A stretch of DNA of 64,000 bases from Saccharopolyspora elongata (GCF_004348985.1 NZ_SMKW01000017.1:62001-126000); one strand, 5' to 3'; positions 37,587 to 46,676 are shown, counted from the stretch's first letter. Numbers and translations: made by a program. The notes: generated by a model not told the origin, from the letters alone.

Positions 37587-38957
37587 TCAGCTCTTCGCCG
37601 CGACGGTTTCCTTCTCGGGCTCGTCGCCCTCGCTGGTCGCGCCGCCGTGGCCCTCGTCGACGAAGGACTGCTCGTTGAACGGGCTCCGTCCCGAGAACAC
37701 CTGCTGCATCTGGCCGCGGTCGATCTCCTTCGTCCACGCGCCGATGAGGACCGTCGCCACCGCGTTGCCCGCGAAGTTCGTCAGCGCCCGCGCCTCCGAC
37801 ATGAACCGGTCGATGCCCACGATCAGGCCCACGCCGTCCAGCAGCTCCGGCCGGTGCGACTGCAGGCCGCCCGCCAGGGTCGCCAGCCCGGCGCCGCTGA
37901 CGCCCGCCGCGCCCTTCGAGGCGATCATCATGAACAGCAGCAGCCCGATCTGCTCGCCCAGCGACAGCGGGTCGCCCATCGCGCTCGCGATGAACAGCGA
38001 CGCCATGGTCAGGTAGATCATGGTGCCGTCCAGGTTGAACGAGTAGCCGGTCGGCACCGTGATGCCCACGACCGGCTTGCTCACGCCGAGGTGCTCCATC
38101 TTCGCGATCAGCCGCGGCAGCGCGGCCTCCGACGACGAGGTGGACACGATCAGCAGGAACTCGCGGCCCAGGTAGCGCAGCAGCGAGAGGATGTTGACCC
38201 GCGCGAACAGCCACAGCACCGGGCCCAGCACCAGGAACACGAACAGCACGCACGTGATGTAGAACCCGAGCATGATCACGGCCAGGCCCTTGAGGGCCTG
38301 CACGCCGGTCGCGCCGACGACCGCGGCGATCGCGCCGAACGCGCCCACCGGCGCCGCCCACATGACCATCGCCAGCATCTTGAACACCAGCCGCTGGATG
38401 TGCTCGATGCCGCGCAGGATCGGGGTGCCCTTGTCGCCCATCGCCTGCAGCGCGAAACCGGCCAGCAGCGCCACCAGCAGCGTCTGCAGCACCTGTCCCT
38501 CGGTCAACGAGGACACCAGGGTGTGCGGGATGATCCCGAGCAGGAAGTCCGTGGTGCTCTCGGCGCCCTCACCGGCCTGCTGCACGCCCTGGCCGCGCAG
38601 CGATTCGGTGATGTGCAGGCCCTCGCCGGGGTGCAGCACGTTGCCCACCAGCAGCCCGATGATCAGCGCCACCACGGACATGATCATGAAGTACGCCAGC
38701 GCGAGGCCGCCGACCTTGCCGACCTTGGCGGCTTTCCGGACGCCTCCCACGCCGAGCACGATGGTGCAGAAGATGACCGGCGAGATCATCATCTTGATCA
38801 GGTTGACGAACCCGGTGCCCAGCGGCTTCAGAGCCTTGCCGAGGTCGGGCGCGAGGAAGCCGACCGCGATGCCGGCCAGCACCGCGACGATCACCGCGAT
38901 GTACAGGTAATGCGTTCGATCCCGACGGCGTGTCTGCGCAGCGTCTTTGCTTGCCAC
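37587..38957 (-). CDS. dctA: C4-dicarboxylate:cation symporter, DctA-like (DAACS family)
   Basis: A 456-residue inner-membrane carrier of the glutamate/dicarboxylate family. The re-entrant, serine-rich loop STSSSEAALPRL, the motif PTGYSFNLDGTMIYLTMASL and the C-terminal IVGIDRFMSEARALTNFAGN motif are diagnostic; DctA-type proteins carry succinate, fumarate and malate. GTG start. It is divergent from a CitA/DcuS-like two-component system, which most likely controls it. Confidence 0.93.
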   Translation of the reverse strand: MASKDAAQTRRRDRTHYLYIAVIVAVLAGIAVGFLAPDLGKALKPLGTGFVNLIKMMISPVIFCTIVLGVGGVRKAAKVGKVGGLALAYFMIMSVVALIIGLLVGNVLHPGEGLHITESLRGQGVQQAGEGAESTTDFLLGIIPHTLVSSLTEGQVLQTLLVALLAGFALQAMGDKGTPILRGIEHIQRLVFKMLAMVMWAAPVGAFGAIAAVVGATGVQALKGLAVIMLGFYITCVLFVFLVLGPVLWLFARVNILSLLRYLGREFLLIVSTSSSEAALPRLIAKMEHLGVSKPVVGITVPTGYSFNLDGTMIYLTMASLFIASAMGDPLSLGEQIGLLLFMMIASKGAAGVSGAGLATLAGGLQSHRPELLDGVGLIVGIDRFMSEARALTNFAGNAVATVLIGAWTKEIDRGQMQQVFSGRSPFNEQSFVDEGHGGATSEGDEPEKETVAAKS

Positions 38958-39101
38958 TGTTGCACTCCTACTGGGCTACCGGGTCACACTCGTACCGGCC
39001 GTGTCCCAGGTCACGGTCCGGCCGGGAGAGACTATCTGTGCCGGGTATCGTCAGCGTCACGCTTCTGTTCATTGTGTTCACATCTCCGACACGGATCCGT
39101 G

Positions 39102-40727
39102 ATGCCCACCGCCGATGACCGGAACTGGTTCGGCCGCGTCCGGCCCAGCTGGAGCCTGGCCCGCCAGCTCTTCGTGCTGCAGGTGGTCGTGGTCGCCGTC
39201 GTCGTCCTCGCCGGTGCCGTGCTGGCCTGGTACGACGCGCGACAGCGCAACGACGACGCGGCCACCGAGAAGGTCGTCGCGGTGGCCCGCACGCTCGCCG
39301 CGCAGCCCGCCGTCCGGGACGGCCTGACCGCGCCGAACCCGACCGCCACGTTGCAGCCGCTGGCCGAACGCGTCCGGGCGGAGACCGGGGTCGACTTCAT
39401 CACGATCATGTCCCCGGCGGGCATCCGCTACACGCACCCCGACCCGGCGCAGATCGGGCAGCGGTTCCTCGGGCACATCGAGCAGGCCCTCGCCGGAGAG
39501 GTGTTCACCGAGACCTACACCGGCACCCTCGGCCCGTCGGTGCGCGCCGTGGTGCCGGTCTACGACGACGGGCACCGGCTGGTGGGCCTGGTGTCGGACG
39601 GCATCACGGTGCGGATGCTCACCGCCGAGCTCAGCGAGCGGGTCACGGCGCTGGTCGTGGTCGCGGCGGCCGCGCTGCTGGTCGGCGGGCTGCTGACCTA
39701 CCTGGTCAGCGCCCGGATGCGGCGCCACACCCACGGGCTGCGGCCCGCCGAGCTCAGCCGCATGTACGAGTACCACGACGCGATCCTGCACGCGGTGCGC
39801 GAGGGACTGCTGCTGGTGGCGCCCTCCGGGCTGATCACCCTGTGCAACGATGGGGCCGCTGTGTTGCTCTCGCTGGATCCCGTCGAAACCGAAGGCAGGC
39901 ACGTGTCCGAGCTCGGCCTGCCGGTGTCCCTTGTGGACACCCTCGGGGCGGGGCGGGCGGTGCGCGACGAGGTCCACCTGACCGACGACCGCGTGCTGCT
40001 GGTCAACGTCTCGCAGATCCGCAGCGGTGATCGCGACCTGGGCACCGTCGTCACGCTGCGGGACCACACGGAGCTGCAGGCCCTCAGCGGCGAACTCGAC
40101 TCGATGCGCGGCTTCGCCGAATCGCTGCGCTCCCAGGCCCACGAGTCGGCGAACCGGCTGCACACCGTGGTCTCGCTGATCGAGCTGGGCCGCGCGGAGG
40201 AGGCCGTCGCGTTCGCCACCGACGAGCTCCGGCTCGCCCAGCAGCTCACCGATCGCGTCGTCGGCGCGGTCGGCGAACCGGTGCTGGCGGCGGTGCTGCT
40301 GGGCAAGAGCGCCGAGGCGGGGGAGCGCGGCGTGGAGGTCGTGCTCGGCGCGGGCACCGAGATCGACGACGTCGACCTGGAGCACATCGATTCCCGCGAC
40401 CTGGTGACCATCCTGGGCAACCTGATCGACAACGCCGTGGAGGCGACGCTGGAGGGCTCGCGCCCGAGCGTCGAGGTGACCATCCGGTCCACATCGGACG
40501 GTGTGCTGATCCGGGTCGCCGACAACGGGCCGGGCGTCGACCCGGACAGCGCCCAGCGGGTCTTCCAGCGCGGCTGGTCGACGAAGGAGGACGGCCGCGG
40601 GCTCGGGCTCGCGCTGGTCGGGCAGAGCGTGCGCCGCCACCGGGGCACCATCGAGGTGCACAACGACGGCGGCGCGGTGTTCACCGTCCGGTTGCCCGGC
40701 CGCTCGGGGACGGACGTGGCGCGGTGA
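39102..40727 (+). CDS. Sensor histidine kinase, CitA/DcuS family
   Basis: 541 residues. Two membrane helices (about 26-48 and 175-195) bracket a periplasmic PAS-like sCACHE domain with FITIMSPAGIRYTHPDPAQI GQ-type dicarboxylate-sensor residues. A cytoplasmic PAS domain follows (about 225-325), then an SPOB_a-type H-box (RSQAHESANRLHTVVSLIEL) and HATPase (GNLIDNAVEATLEG, VADNGPGVD, GRGLGLALVGQSV). By family and divergent dctA it probably senses C4-dicarboxylates. No clear Shine-Dalgarno; a GTG sits 3 bases upstream of the chosen ATG. Confidence 0.92.
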   Translation: MPTADDRNWFGRVRPSWSLARQLFVLQVVVVAVVVLAGAVLAWYDARQRNDDAATEKVVAVARTLAAQPAVRDGLTAPNPTATLQPLAERVRAETGVDFITIMSPAGIRYTHPDPAQIGQRFLGHIEQALAGEVFTETYTGTLGPSVRAVVPVYDDGHRLVGLVSDGITVRMLTAELSERVTALVVVAAAALLVGGLLTYLVSARMRRHTHGLRPAELSRMYEYHDAILHAVREGLLLVAPSGLITLCNDGAAVLLSLDPVETEGRHVSELGLPVSLVDTLGAGRAVRDEVHLTDDRVLLVNVSQIRSGDRDLGTVVTLRDHTELQALSGELDSMRGFAESLRSQAHESANRLHTVVSLIELGRAEEAVAFATDELRLAQQLTDRVVGAVGEPVLAAVLLGKSAEAGERGVEVVLGAGTEIDDVDLEHIDSRDLVTILGNLIDNAVEATLEGSRPSVEVTIRSTSDGVLIRVADNGPGVDPDSAQRVFQRGWSTKEDGRGLGLALVGQSVRRHRGTIEVHNDGGAVFTVRLPGRSGTDVAR

Positions 40728-41404
40728 TCTCGGTCTTGGTCGTCGAGGATGATCCGCTGGTCGGCGAGGCGCACGAGGCCTATGTGAACCGGCTCGACGG
40801 GTTCGCGGTCGCGGGCCGGGTCCGCACCGGCCAGGCGGCCCTGCGGTTCGTCGAGCGCACCGCGGTCGACCTGGTGCTGCTGGATCTGCGGTTGCCCGAC
40901 ATGGACGGCCTGCAGGTCGCGCGGGCGCTGCGCACCGCGGGCAGCAACGCCGACGTGATCGCGGTGACCTCGGCCCGCGACCTCAAGGTCGTCCGCGCGG
41001 CGGTGTCCAGCGGAGTGGTGCAGTACCTGCTGAAGCCGTTCACCTTCGCGGCGATGCGGGAGAAGCTGGAGCACTACGCGCGGTTCCGGGCCAGCCTCGG
41101 CGACGACCGGGAAGTCAGCAGCCAGGCCGAGATCGACCGGGCGTTTTCCGCGCTGCGCGGCGTCGACCGCGCAGAGCTGCCGAAGGGCATGGGCGAGGAG
41201 ACGCTCGCGGCGGTCGTCTCGGCGCTGCGCGCCAACCCCGACGGCGCCCCGGCGGGAGCCGTGGGCGAAGCCGCGGGGGTGTCCAGGGTGACGGCCCGCA
41301 GGTACCTCGAATACCTGGTCAACAACGGCATGGCCGACCGCCGCCCGCTGTACGGCGCGGTCGGCCGACCGGAGATGGCGTACCGCTGGATCGGCGAAGC
41401 TTGA
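40724..41404 (+). CDS. Response regulator, CitB/DcuR family
   Basis: 226 residues, overlapping the kinase stop (GTGA). The receiver domain has VLVVEDDPLVGEAH, a phospho-Asp in LVLLDLRLPDMDG and the Lys switch YLLKPFTFAA. The C-terminal domain has a helix-turn-helix of the CitB/DpiA kind (GAVGEAAGVSRVTARRYLEY). It probably activates dctA on phosphorylation. It ends in a region carrying two CCGCAATTTC hairpins. Confidence 0.93.
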   Translation: MISVLVVEDDPLVGEAHEAYVNRLDGFAVAGRVRTGQAALRFVERTAVDLVLLDLRLPDMDGLQVARALRTAGSNADVIAVTSARDLKVVRAAVSSGVVQYLLKPFTFAAMREKLEHYARFRASLGDDREVSSQAEIDRAFSALRGVDRAELPKGMGEETLAAVVSALRANPDGAPAGAVGEAAGVSRVTARRYLEYLVNNGMADRRPLYGAVGRPEMAYRWIGEA

Positions 41405-41474
41405 CCGGAGGCCCAGGCCCCAGCCCGGCCCGGTGCGTGGGTACGGGCGATGGAACCCGGAGACCGTCCTGACG

Positions 41475-41498
41475 CCGCAATTTCCATTGAAATTGCGG
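41475..41498. repeat. CCGCAATTTC-family hairpin, copy 3 (short)
   Basis: CCGCAATTTC-CATT-GAAATTGCGG, a 10-bp stem with a 4-base loop. It is a collapsed version of the longer family members, 70 bases after the response-regulator stop. Confidence 0.8.
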
Positions 41499-41566
41499 AC
41501 CGCCGGTGCATCGCACCCCCGACACGCCGAAGGATGTGGACAACCTCGGGTGTCTGTGGACAACTT

Positions 41567-41614
41567 CCGCAATTTCAATGGAAATTGGACCTTCGATTTC
41601 CATTGAAATTGCGG
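41567..41614. repeat. CCGCAATTTC-family hairpin, copy 4
   Basis: 19-base arms (41567-41585 and 41596-41614) around a 10-base loop, 21 bases beyond the soxR stop. The loop TGGACCTTCG resembles the centre of copy 1. Confidence 0.85.
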
Positions 41615-41635
41615 CAAAACGCGGCGCGGGGGCGG

Positions 41636-42094
41636 TCAGGTGCGGTCGGCCGCCGGGCGCAGGAGCGGCGCGCCGGGGCCGAATTCGGCGAGCTTGTCGT
41701 CGGCGTTGTGCAGCGCGCAGAGGCGCAGCGACAGGCAGCCGCAGCCGATGCAGCCGGTGAGGCGGTCGCGCAGCCGTTGCAGGCCGTCGATGCGCGCGTC
41801 CAGCTCGTCGCGCCACCGTCGCGACAGCCGCGCCCAGTCCGCCTTGGTCGGGGCGTGGTCGTCCGGCAGCGTCTCGAGTGCCTCGGAAATCTGCTCCAGG
41901 CTCAGGCCGACGCGCTGCGCGGAGCGGATGAACGCCAGCCGGCGCAGCACCGAACGGTCGTAGCGGCGCTGGTTCCCGGAGGTGCGGGTGGTGGCGATCA
42001 GCCCTTTCTGCTCGTAGAAGCGCAATGCGGTCTGGGCGACACCGCTGCGGTGGGCCACCTCTCCGATGGTCAGTAGTTTCGGTAGCTTCGACAC
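41636..42094 (-). CDS. soxR: Redox-sensitive MerR-family regulator SoxR
   Basis: 152 residues. The N-terminal MerR winged helix is LTIGEVAHRSGVAQTALRFY, then a dimerisation helix. The C-terminal [2Fe-2S] motif CIGCGCLSLRLC has Cys115, 118, 120 and 126 in the exact SoxR spacing CX2CXCX5C. Oxidation of the cluster by redox-active molecules switches SoxR from silent to activating. In actinomycetes this often responds to self-made metabolites. The GTG lies 7 nt after TAGCCT, so it is probably leaderless. It is divergent from a split transketolase. Confidence 0.95.
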   Translation of the reverse strand: MSKLPKLLTIGEVAHRSGVAQTALRFYEQKGLIATTRTSGNQRRYDRSVLRRLAFIRSAQRVGLSLEQISEALETLPDDHAPTKADWARLSRRWRDELDARIDGLQRLRDRLTGCIGCGCLSLRLCALHNADDKLAEFGPGAPLLRPAADRT

Positions 42095-42110
42095 GTCCGC
42101 CAGGCTACCG

Positions 42111-42172
42111 AAAACCTAGACCAAAGTGCAGGTTTTTTCGCTTGACTTCGAGTGCGCTTGAAGTCCCACCCT
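42111..42172. promoter_or_regulatory. soxR-transketolase divergent control region with SoxR box
   Basis: Plus strand: TTGACT (42142-42147), a 19-base spacer, CACCCT (42167-42172), then 6 nt to the transketolase ATG. A 19-base spacer is the hallmark of MerR/SoxR-activated promoters. The spacer holds ACTTCGAGTGCGCTTGAAGT (42145-42164), a dyad with one mismatch that resembles known SoxR boxes. A second dyad, AAAACCT-N12-AGGTTTT (42111-42136), lies toward soxR. Confidence 0.7.
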
Positions 42173-42178
42173 GGTCGC

Positions 42179-42883
42179 ATGACGATCACCGCACCGAGGG
42201 CCGGGTTCGGATACGCCGATCTCCGCCCGCTGATGAGCGAAATGACCGGCGACGAGAAGCATTCCGCCGCCGCCACCTCGACGCTGGACGTGCTGTGGGT
42301 GCTCTACGACCAGATCCTGTCGGTCGACCCGCGACGTCCCGACGACCCGGACCGCGACCGCTTCCTGCTCTCCAAGGGCCACGGCCCGATGGCCTTCTAC
42401 GCCGTGCTGACGGCCAAGGGCTTCCTCGACCCGGCGGAACTGGCCCGCTTCGGCGAGTTCGACTCCAGGCTCGGCTTCCACCCGGACCGCGTCCTGGCGC
42501 CCGGCGTCGAGATCGGCAGCGGCTCGCTCGGCCACGGCCTGCCGCTCGGGCTCGGCGTGGCGCTCGGCCTGCGCGCCCAGGGCCGCACCGGGCCGCGCGT
42601 CGTGGTCCTCGTCGGCGACGCCGAACTCGACGAGGGCAGCAACCACGAGGCGATCCAGGTCGCCGGCCGCTGGGGGCTCGGGCGCCTGACCACCGTCGTG
42701 GTGGACAACAGCTCCTCCAGCACCGGCTGGCCGGGCGGCAGCGCCGACCGCTTCGCCCGCGAGGGCTGGGCCGCGCACACCGTCGACGGCCGCGACCACG
42801 CCGAACTCCGCGACGCGCTGGCCGACATCCACCAGGACCGCCCGCTCGCGGTGGTCGCCCAGGTCGAACCCAAGGAGCTGTGA
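42179..42883 (+). CDS. Transketolase, N-terminal (TPP-binding) subunit
   Basis: 234 residues, corresponding to the first half of transketolase. It contains FLLSKGHGPMAFYAVLTAKG, GSLGHGLPLGLGVALGLRAQ and the thiamine-pyrophosphate Mg2+ motif VLVGDAELDEGSNHEAIQVA (GDxxLxEG...). It must pair with the C-terminal subunit encoded next. The ATG at 42179 is 6 nt from the SoxR-type -10; an earlier ATG at 42152 would overlap the promoter. Split transketolases occur in secondary metabolism and sugar assimilation, so the role may not be housekeeping. Confidence 0.9.
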   Translation: MTITAPRAGFGYADLRPLMSEMTGDEKHSAAATSTLDVLWVLYDQILSVDPRRPDDPDRDRFLLSKGHGPMAFYAVLTAKGFLDPAELARFGEFDSRLGFHPDRVLAPGVEIGSGSLGHGLPLGLGVALGLRAQGRTGPRVVVLVGDAELDEGSNHEAIQVAGRWGLGRLTTVVVDNSSSSTGWPGGSADRFAREGWAAHTVDGRDHAELRDALADIHQDRPLAVVAQVEPKEL

Positions 42884-43806
42884 TGACCGCACCGACCACC
42901 GAAACGGCCGCGCCGACGATGCGGGAAGCGTTCGTCGACACCGTCACCGAAGCGCTCGACACCGATCCACGGGTCGCCCTGGTGCTGGCCGAGATCTCCG
43001 CCGATCGCTTCGTGGACGCCGCCGCCCGCCACCCGAGGCGGGTGCTCAACGTCGGCATCCGGGAACAGGCGCTGGTGAGCGTGGCCGGCGGGCTAGCGCT
43101 GACCGGGCTGCGGCCGGTGCTGCACTCGATCACGCCGTTCCTCGTGGAGCGGCCGTTCGAGCAGCTCAAGCTCGACCTCAACCACCAGGGCGTCGGTGCC
43201 GTCGTGGTCAGCACCGGCGCCTCCTACGACTACCCGACCGCGGGCCGCACGCACATGGCGCCCGGCGACGTCGCACTGATCGACACGCTGCCCGGCTGGA
43301 CCGTGCACGTGCCCGGCCACCCGGCCGAGGTCTCGGCGCTGCTGCGATCGGCGATGCACACCGACGACCTCGTCTACCTGAGGCTCTCCGAGCAGGTCAA
43401 CGCCGATCCGCTGGTGACGGGGCCTGGCTGGCACACCGTCCGGCGCGGCAGCCGGGGCGTCGCGCTCGCCGTCGGCCCGATGCTCGGACCGGTCCTCGCG
43501 GCGACGGCGACGCTCGACGTGACCGTGCTCTACACCGCCACCATCCGGCCGTTCGACGCCGGCGGGCTGCGGGAAGCGGTGCGGGCGGCGACCGCCGACG
43601 TGGTGCTGGTGGAGCCCTACCTGCGCGGCACGTCGACGCACGAGGTCAACGACGCGCTGGCCGACACTCCGCACCGGGTGCTCGCGCTGGGCGTTCGCCG
43701 CGACCTGGAACTGCGGGCCTACGGCACCGCCGAGGAGCACGAAGCGGCGCACGGCCTCGGCCCGGCCGGTATCGGCACGGCGGTGCGGTCGTTCCTGGGC
43801 GGATGA
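42883..43806 (+). CDS. Transketolase, C-terminal subunit
   Basis: 307 residues with the pyrimidine-binding domain (VLNVGIREQALVSVAGGLAL, where the Glu activates TPP) and the C-terminal transketolase domain (VALAVGPMLGPVLAATATLD). The start overlaps the partner stop (TGATG), so the subunits should be made in equal amounts. Only this pair and SoxR form the transcription unit; no ribulose- or polyol-using neighbour indicates the donor or acceptor sugar. Confidence 0.9.
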   Translation: MTAPTTETAAPTMREAFVDTVTEALDTDPRVALVLAEISADRFVDAAARHPRRVLNVGIREQALVSVAGGLALTGLRPVLHSITPFLVERPFEQLKLDLNHQGVGAVVVSTGASYDYPTAGRTHMAPGDVALIDTLPGWTVHVPGHPAEVSALLRSAMHTDDLVYLRLSEQVNADPLVTGPGWHTVRRGSRGVALAVGPMLGPVLAATATLDVTVLYTATIRPFDAGGLREAVRAATADVVLVEPYLRGTSTHEVNDALADTPHRVLALGVRRDLELRAYGTAEEHEAAHGLGPAGIGTAVRSFLGG

Positions 43807-43851
43807 CCTGCGCGGCGGCCGCCCGCGACGTGGGCTGATGCGTCCGGGCGG

Positions 43852-43863
43852 TAGCCTGGGCGC
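43852..43863 (+). promoter_or_regulatory. Leaderless promoter -10 of hisH
   Basis: TAGCCT (43852-43857), 6 nt before the GTG start, with no Shine-Dalgarno sequence. Same geometry as hisA and hisF below. Confidence 0.5.
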
Positions 43864-44493
43864 GTGGCACGAGTCGTCATCTTGGACTACGGATCAGGCA
43901 ACCTCCGCTCCGCCGAACGCGCGCTCGAGCGCGCCGGGGCCGACGTCGAGGTGACCGCCGACCATCGTGCCGCGACCGAGGCCGACGGCCTGGTCGTGCC
44001 CGGCGTCGGGGCCTTCGCCGCGTGCATGGAGGGCCTGCTCCACGTCGGCGGCGACAAGATCATCGATCACCGGCTGGCTGGCGACCGCCCGGTCCTCGGG
44101 ATCTGCGTGGGCATGCAGGTGCTCTTCGACGAGGGCGTCGAGCACGGCATGCAGGCCAACGGCTGCGGCCAGTGGCCGGGCACCGTCGAGCGGCTGCACG
44201 CCGACGTCCTCCCGCACATGGGCTGGAACGACGTGCAGCCGCCGGAGGGCAGCACCCTGTTCGCCGGTATCGAGCCGGGCACCCGGTTCTACTTCGTGCA
44301 CTCCTACGGCGTCCGCAAGTGGCAGCTGCCCGCGTCGGAGACGATCGCGCCGCCGCTGGTGACCTGGGCCGAACACGGCGAACCGTTCGTCGCCGCGGTG
44401 GAGAACGGGCCGCTGACGGCGACCCAGTTCCACCCGGAGAAGTCCGGGGAGGCGGGCGCACGGCTGCTGCGGAACTGGCTGGGCAGCCTGTGA
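43864..44493 (+). CDS. hisH: Imidazole glycerol phosphate synthase, glutaminase subunit
   Basis: A 209-residue class I glutamine amidotransferase. It hydrolyses glutamine to feed ammonia to HisF. The catalytic Cys is in [14 protein letters not shown] and the His-Glu pair in [19 protein letters not shown]. It opens with [23 protein letters not shown] start with TAGCCT 6 nt upstream, so it probably has its own leaderless mRNA despite separation from hisDCB. Confidence 0.97.
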   Translation: MARVVILDYGSGNLRSAERALERAGADVEVTADHRAATEADGLVVPGVGAFAACMEGLLHVGGDKIIDHRLAGDRPVLGICVGMQVLFDEGVEHGMQANGCGQWPGTVERLHADVLPHMGWNDVQPPEGSTLFAGIEPGTRFYFVHSYGVRKWQLPASETIAPPLVTWAEHGEPFVAAVENGPLTATQFHPEKSGEAGARLLRNWLGSL

Positions 44494-44690
44494 CCCGCCG
44501 GGGCGGCCTGCTGGGGCCGACGGCGGTGCGGGTGATCGCGCTGGTGCTCGCGCTCGGGATGATCGCCGGGATCGGCGCGCCCTACCTGCTGCAGGCCGGG
44601 GTGCCGCTGTGGGCGGTCCTGATGCTCGTGCTGATCGTCCTCGCGGTGCCCGTCGTCGCCGTCGTCCGCTCCGAGCGCAGCCGCCGGTGA
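44490..44690 (+). CDS. Small two-helix membrane protein between hisH and hisA
   Basis: 66 residues, starting with a GTG that overlaps the hisH stop (GTGA). Two hydrophobic helices ([20 protein letters not shown] and [20 protein letters not shown]), ending in a basic tail RSERSRR. A small membrane protein at this place is seen in related actinobacteria; its function is unknown. Confidence 0.75.
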   Translation: MTRRGGLLGPTAVRVIALVLALGMIAGIGAPYLLQAGVPLWAVLMLVLIVLAVPVVAVVRSERSRR

Positions 44691-44710
44691 AGGGGCCGAA
44701 GCGCTGGCAG

Positions 44711-44722
44711 TAGGGTTGGGGC
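44711..44722 (+). promoter_or_regulatory. Leaderless promoter -10 of hisA/priA
   Basis: TAGGGT (44711-44716), 6 nt before the hisA GTG, with no Shine-Dalgarno. Confidence 0.5.
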
Positions 44723-45454
44723 GTGACTTTCACGCTGCTTCCCGCTGTTGATGTTGCCGACGGTCAGGCGGTCCGCCTCGTGCAGGGCGCCGCCGGTACC
44801 GAGACCTCCTACGGTGACCCGTTGGAGGCCGCGCTGACCTGGCAGCGCGCGGGAGCCGAGTGGATCCACCTGGTCGACCTGGACGCCGCGTTCGGCCGCG
44901 GCTCGAACCGGGCGCTGCTGGCCGAGGTGACCGGCAAGCTCGACGTGCAGGTGGAGCTCTCCGGCGGCATCCGCGACGACGCCTCGCTGGAGGCGGCGCT
45001 GGCCACCGGCTGCGCGCGGGTCAACCTGGGCACCGCCGCGCTGGAGAACCCGGCGTGGGCGGACCGGGTGGTCGCCGAGTACGGCGAGCGGGTCGCGGTC
45101 GGCCTGGACGTGCGGATCACCGAGCAGGGCCACCGGCTGGCCGCGCGCGGCTGGACCAAGGACGGCGGCGACCTGTGGGAGGTGCTGGCCCGGTTGGACG
45201 CCGCCGGCTGCCGCCGCTACGTGGTCACCGACGTCAGCAAGGACGGCACCCTGCAGGGGCCGAACATCGCGCTGCTGCGCGAGGTCTGCGCCCGCACCGA
45301 GGCGCCGGTGATCGCCTCCGGCGGCGTGTCCAGTGTGGACGACCTGGTGGAGCTGTCGAAGCTCGCGCCGGTCGGCCTGGAGGGCTCGATCGTCGGAAAG
45401 GCCCTCTACGCCCAGAACTTCACCCTCGAAGAGGCCCTCGCCGCGGTGCGCTGA
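44723..45454 (+). CDS. priA: Phosphoribosyl isomerase A (HisA/TrpF bifunctional)
   Basis: A 243-residue (beta-alpha)8 barrel. Actinobacterial PriA isomerises both ProFAR (histidine) and phosphoribosylanthranilate (tryptophan). Catalytic Asp in [18 protein letters not shown], the first phosphate loop [19 protein letters not shown] and the second acid in [20 protein letters not shown] are present. No trpF occurs in the nearby trp cluster, which supports the bifunctional role. The symbol hisA is equally usual. Confidence 0.94.
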   Translation: MTFTLLPAVDVADGQAVRLVQGAAGTETSYGDPLEAALTWQRAGAEWIHLVDLDAAFGRGSNRALLAEVTGKLDVQVELSGGIRDDASLEAALATGCARVNLGTAALENPAWADRVVAEYGERVAVGLDVRITEQGHRLAARGWTKDGGDLWEVLARLDAAGCRRYVVTDVSKDGTLQGPNIALLREVCARTEAPVIASGGVSSVDDLVELSKLAPVGLEGSIVGKALYAQNFTLEEALAAVR

Positions 45455-45521
45455 CGCCCTCGCAAGTGCGGGTGCGCGCAGAGTAGAACGCCCCATCCAC
45501 CGCGCCGCGCGGCCGTGTCTC

Positions 45522-45533
45522 TACCCTGGGGAC
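45522..45533 (+). promoter_or_regulatory. Leaderless promoter -10 of hisF
   Basis: TACCCT (45522-45527), 6 nt before the hisF ATG, with no Shine-Dalgarno. Confidence 0.5.
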
Positions 45534-46307
45534 ATGGCCGTTGCGGTGCGTGTGATCCCCTGCCTGGACGTCGATCAGGGGCGGGTCGTCAAGGGTGTCA
45601 ACTTCACCAACCTCCGGGATGCCGGCGACCCCGTGGAGCTCGCCCGTGCCTACGACGCGGAGGGCGCCGACGAGCTGACCTTCCTCGACGTCACGGCGTC
45701 CTCGTCGGACCGCGAGACCACCTTCGACGTGGTGCGGCGCACGGCCGAGCAGGTCTTCATCCCGCTGACCGTCGGCGGCGGCGTGCGCAGCACCGACGAC
45801 ATCAACCGGCTCCTGCGCGCCGGGGCGGACAAGGTCAGCCTGAACACCGCCGCCATCGCCCGGCCCGAGCTGCTCAGCGAGGCGTCGCAGCGCTTCGGCG
45901 CGCAGTGCGTGGTGCTGTCCGTGGACGCCCGGCGCGTGCCGGAAGGCGGTCAGCCGACGGCGTCCGGCTTCGAGGTCACCACGCACGGCGGCCGGCGCGG
46001 CACCGGCATCTGCGCCGTTGAGTGGGCCGCGAAGGGCCAGCAGCTCGGCGTCGGCGAGATCCTGCTGAACTCGATGGACGCCGACGGCACCAAGGCCGGT
46101 TTCGACCTGGAGATGATCCGCGCGGTCCGCGACGTCGTCGACGTGCCGCTGATCGCCAGCGGCGGCGCCGGCGCGGTCGAGCACTTCGCGCCCGCGGTGC
46201 GCGCCGGCGCCGACGCGGTGCTGGCCGCCAGCGTGTTCCACTTCGGACAGTTGAAGATCGGCGAGGTCAAGGACGCCATGCGGGCGGAAGGGATCACTGT
46301 TCGATGA
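45534..46307 (+). CDS. hisF: Imidazole glycerol phosphate synthase, cyclase subunit
   Basis: A 257-residue (beta-alpha)8 barrel closing the imidazole ring with ammonia from HisH. Signatures are [60 protein letters not shown] and [20 protein letters not shown]. Asp in CLDVD and in [14 protein letters not shown] are the usual catalytic acids. It overlaps hisI by ATGA. Confidence 0.97.
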   Translation: MAVAVRVIPCLDVDQGRVVKGVNFTNLRDAGDPVELARAYDAEGADELTFLDVTASSSDRETTFDVVRRTAEQVFIPLTVGGGVRSTDDINRLLRAGADKVSLNTAAIARPELLSEASQRFGAQCVVLSVDARRVPEGGQPTASGFEVTTHGGRRGTGICAVEWAAKGQQLGVGEILLNSMDADGTKAGFDLEMIRAVRDVVDVPLIASGGAGAVEHFAPAVRAGADAVLAASVFHFGQLKIGEVKDAMRAEGITVR

Positions 46308-46645
46308 GCGGTCTGGACCCGGCGATCGCGGCCCGGCTCAAGCGCAACGCGGAGGGGCTCGTCGCGGCGATCGCGCAGCAGCGCGGCACCGGCGAGGTGC
46401 TGATGATGGCGTGGATGGACGACGAGGCGCTGCACCGCACCCTCACCACCCGCCGCGGCACCTACTACTCCCGCAGCCGCGGGCAGTACTGGGTCAAGGG
46501 CGAAACCTCCGGCCACACCCAGCAGGTGCACGAGGTCCGCCTGGACTGCGACGGCGACACGATCCTGCTGGTGGTCGACCAGGAAGGCGCGGCCTGCCAC
46601 ACCGGCGACCACACCTGCTTCGACGCCGACGTCCTGCTCGGCTGA
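46304..46645 (+). CDS. hisI: Phosphoribosyl-AMP cyclohydrolase
   Basis: 113 residues, the monofunctional zinc enzyme (no HisE pyrophosphohydrolase domain). Signatures are [40 protein letters not shown] and the metal-binding cysteines and Asp in [20 protein letters not shown] and TGDHTCF. It ends the second histidine block, converging on the TetR gene. Confidence 0.96.
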   Translation: MSGLDPAIAARLKRNAEGLVAAIAQQRGTGEVLMMAWMDDEALHRTLTTRRGTYYSRSRGQYWVKGETSGHTQQVHEVRLDCDGDTILLVVDQEGAACHTGDHTCFDADVLLG

Positions 46646-46676
46646 CCGCGGTTCCACCGGCCGGGGCACCCGGTGG

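Noticed and set aside
44490..44690. Treating the small gene between hisH and hisA as hisE or another pathway enzyme
   Set aside because: The product is two hydrophobic helices with a basic tail and has no HisE-like residues.
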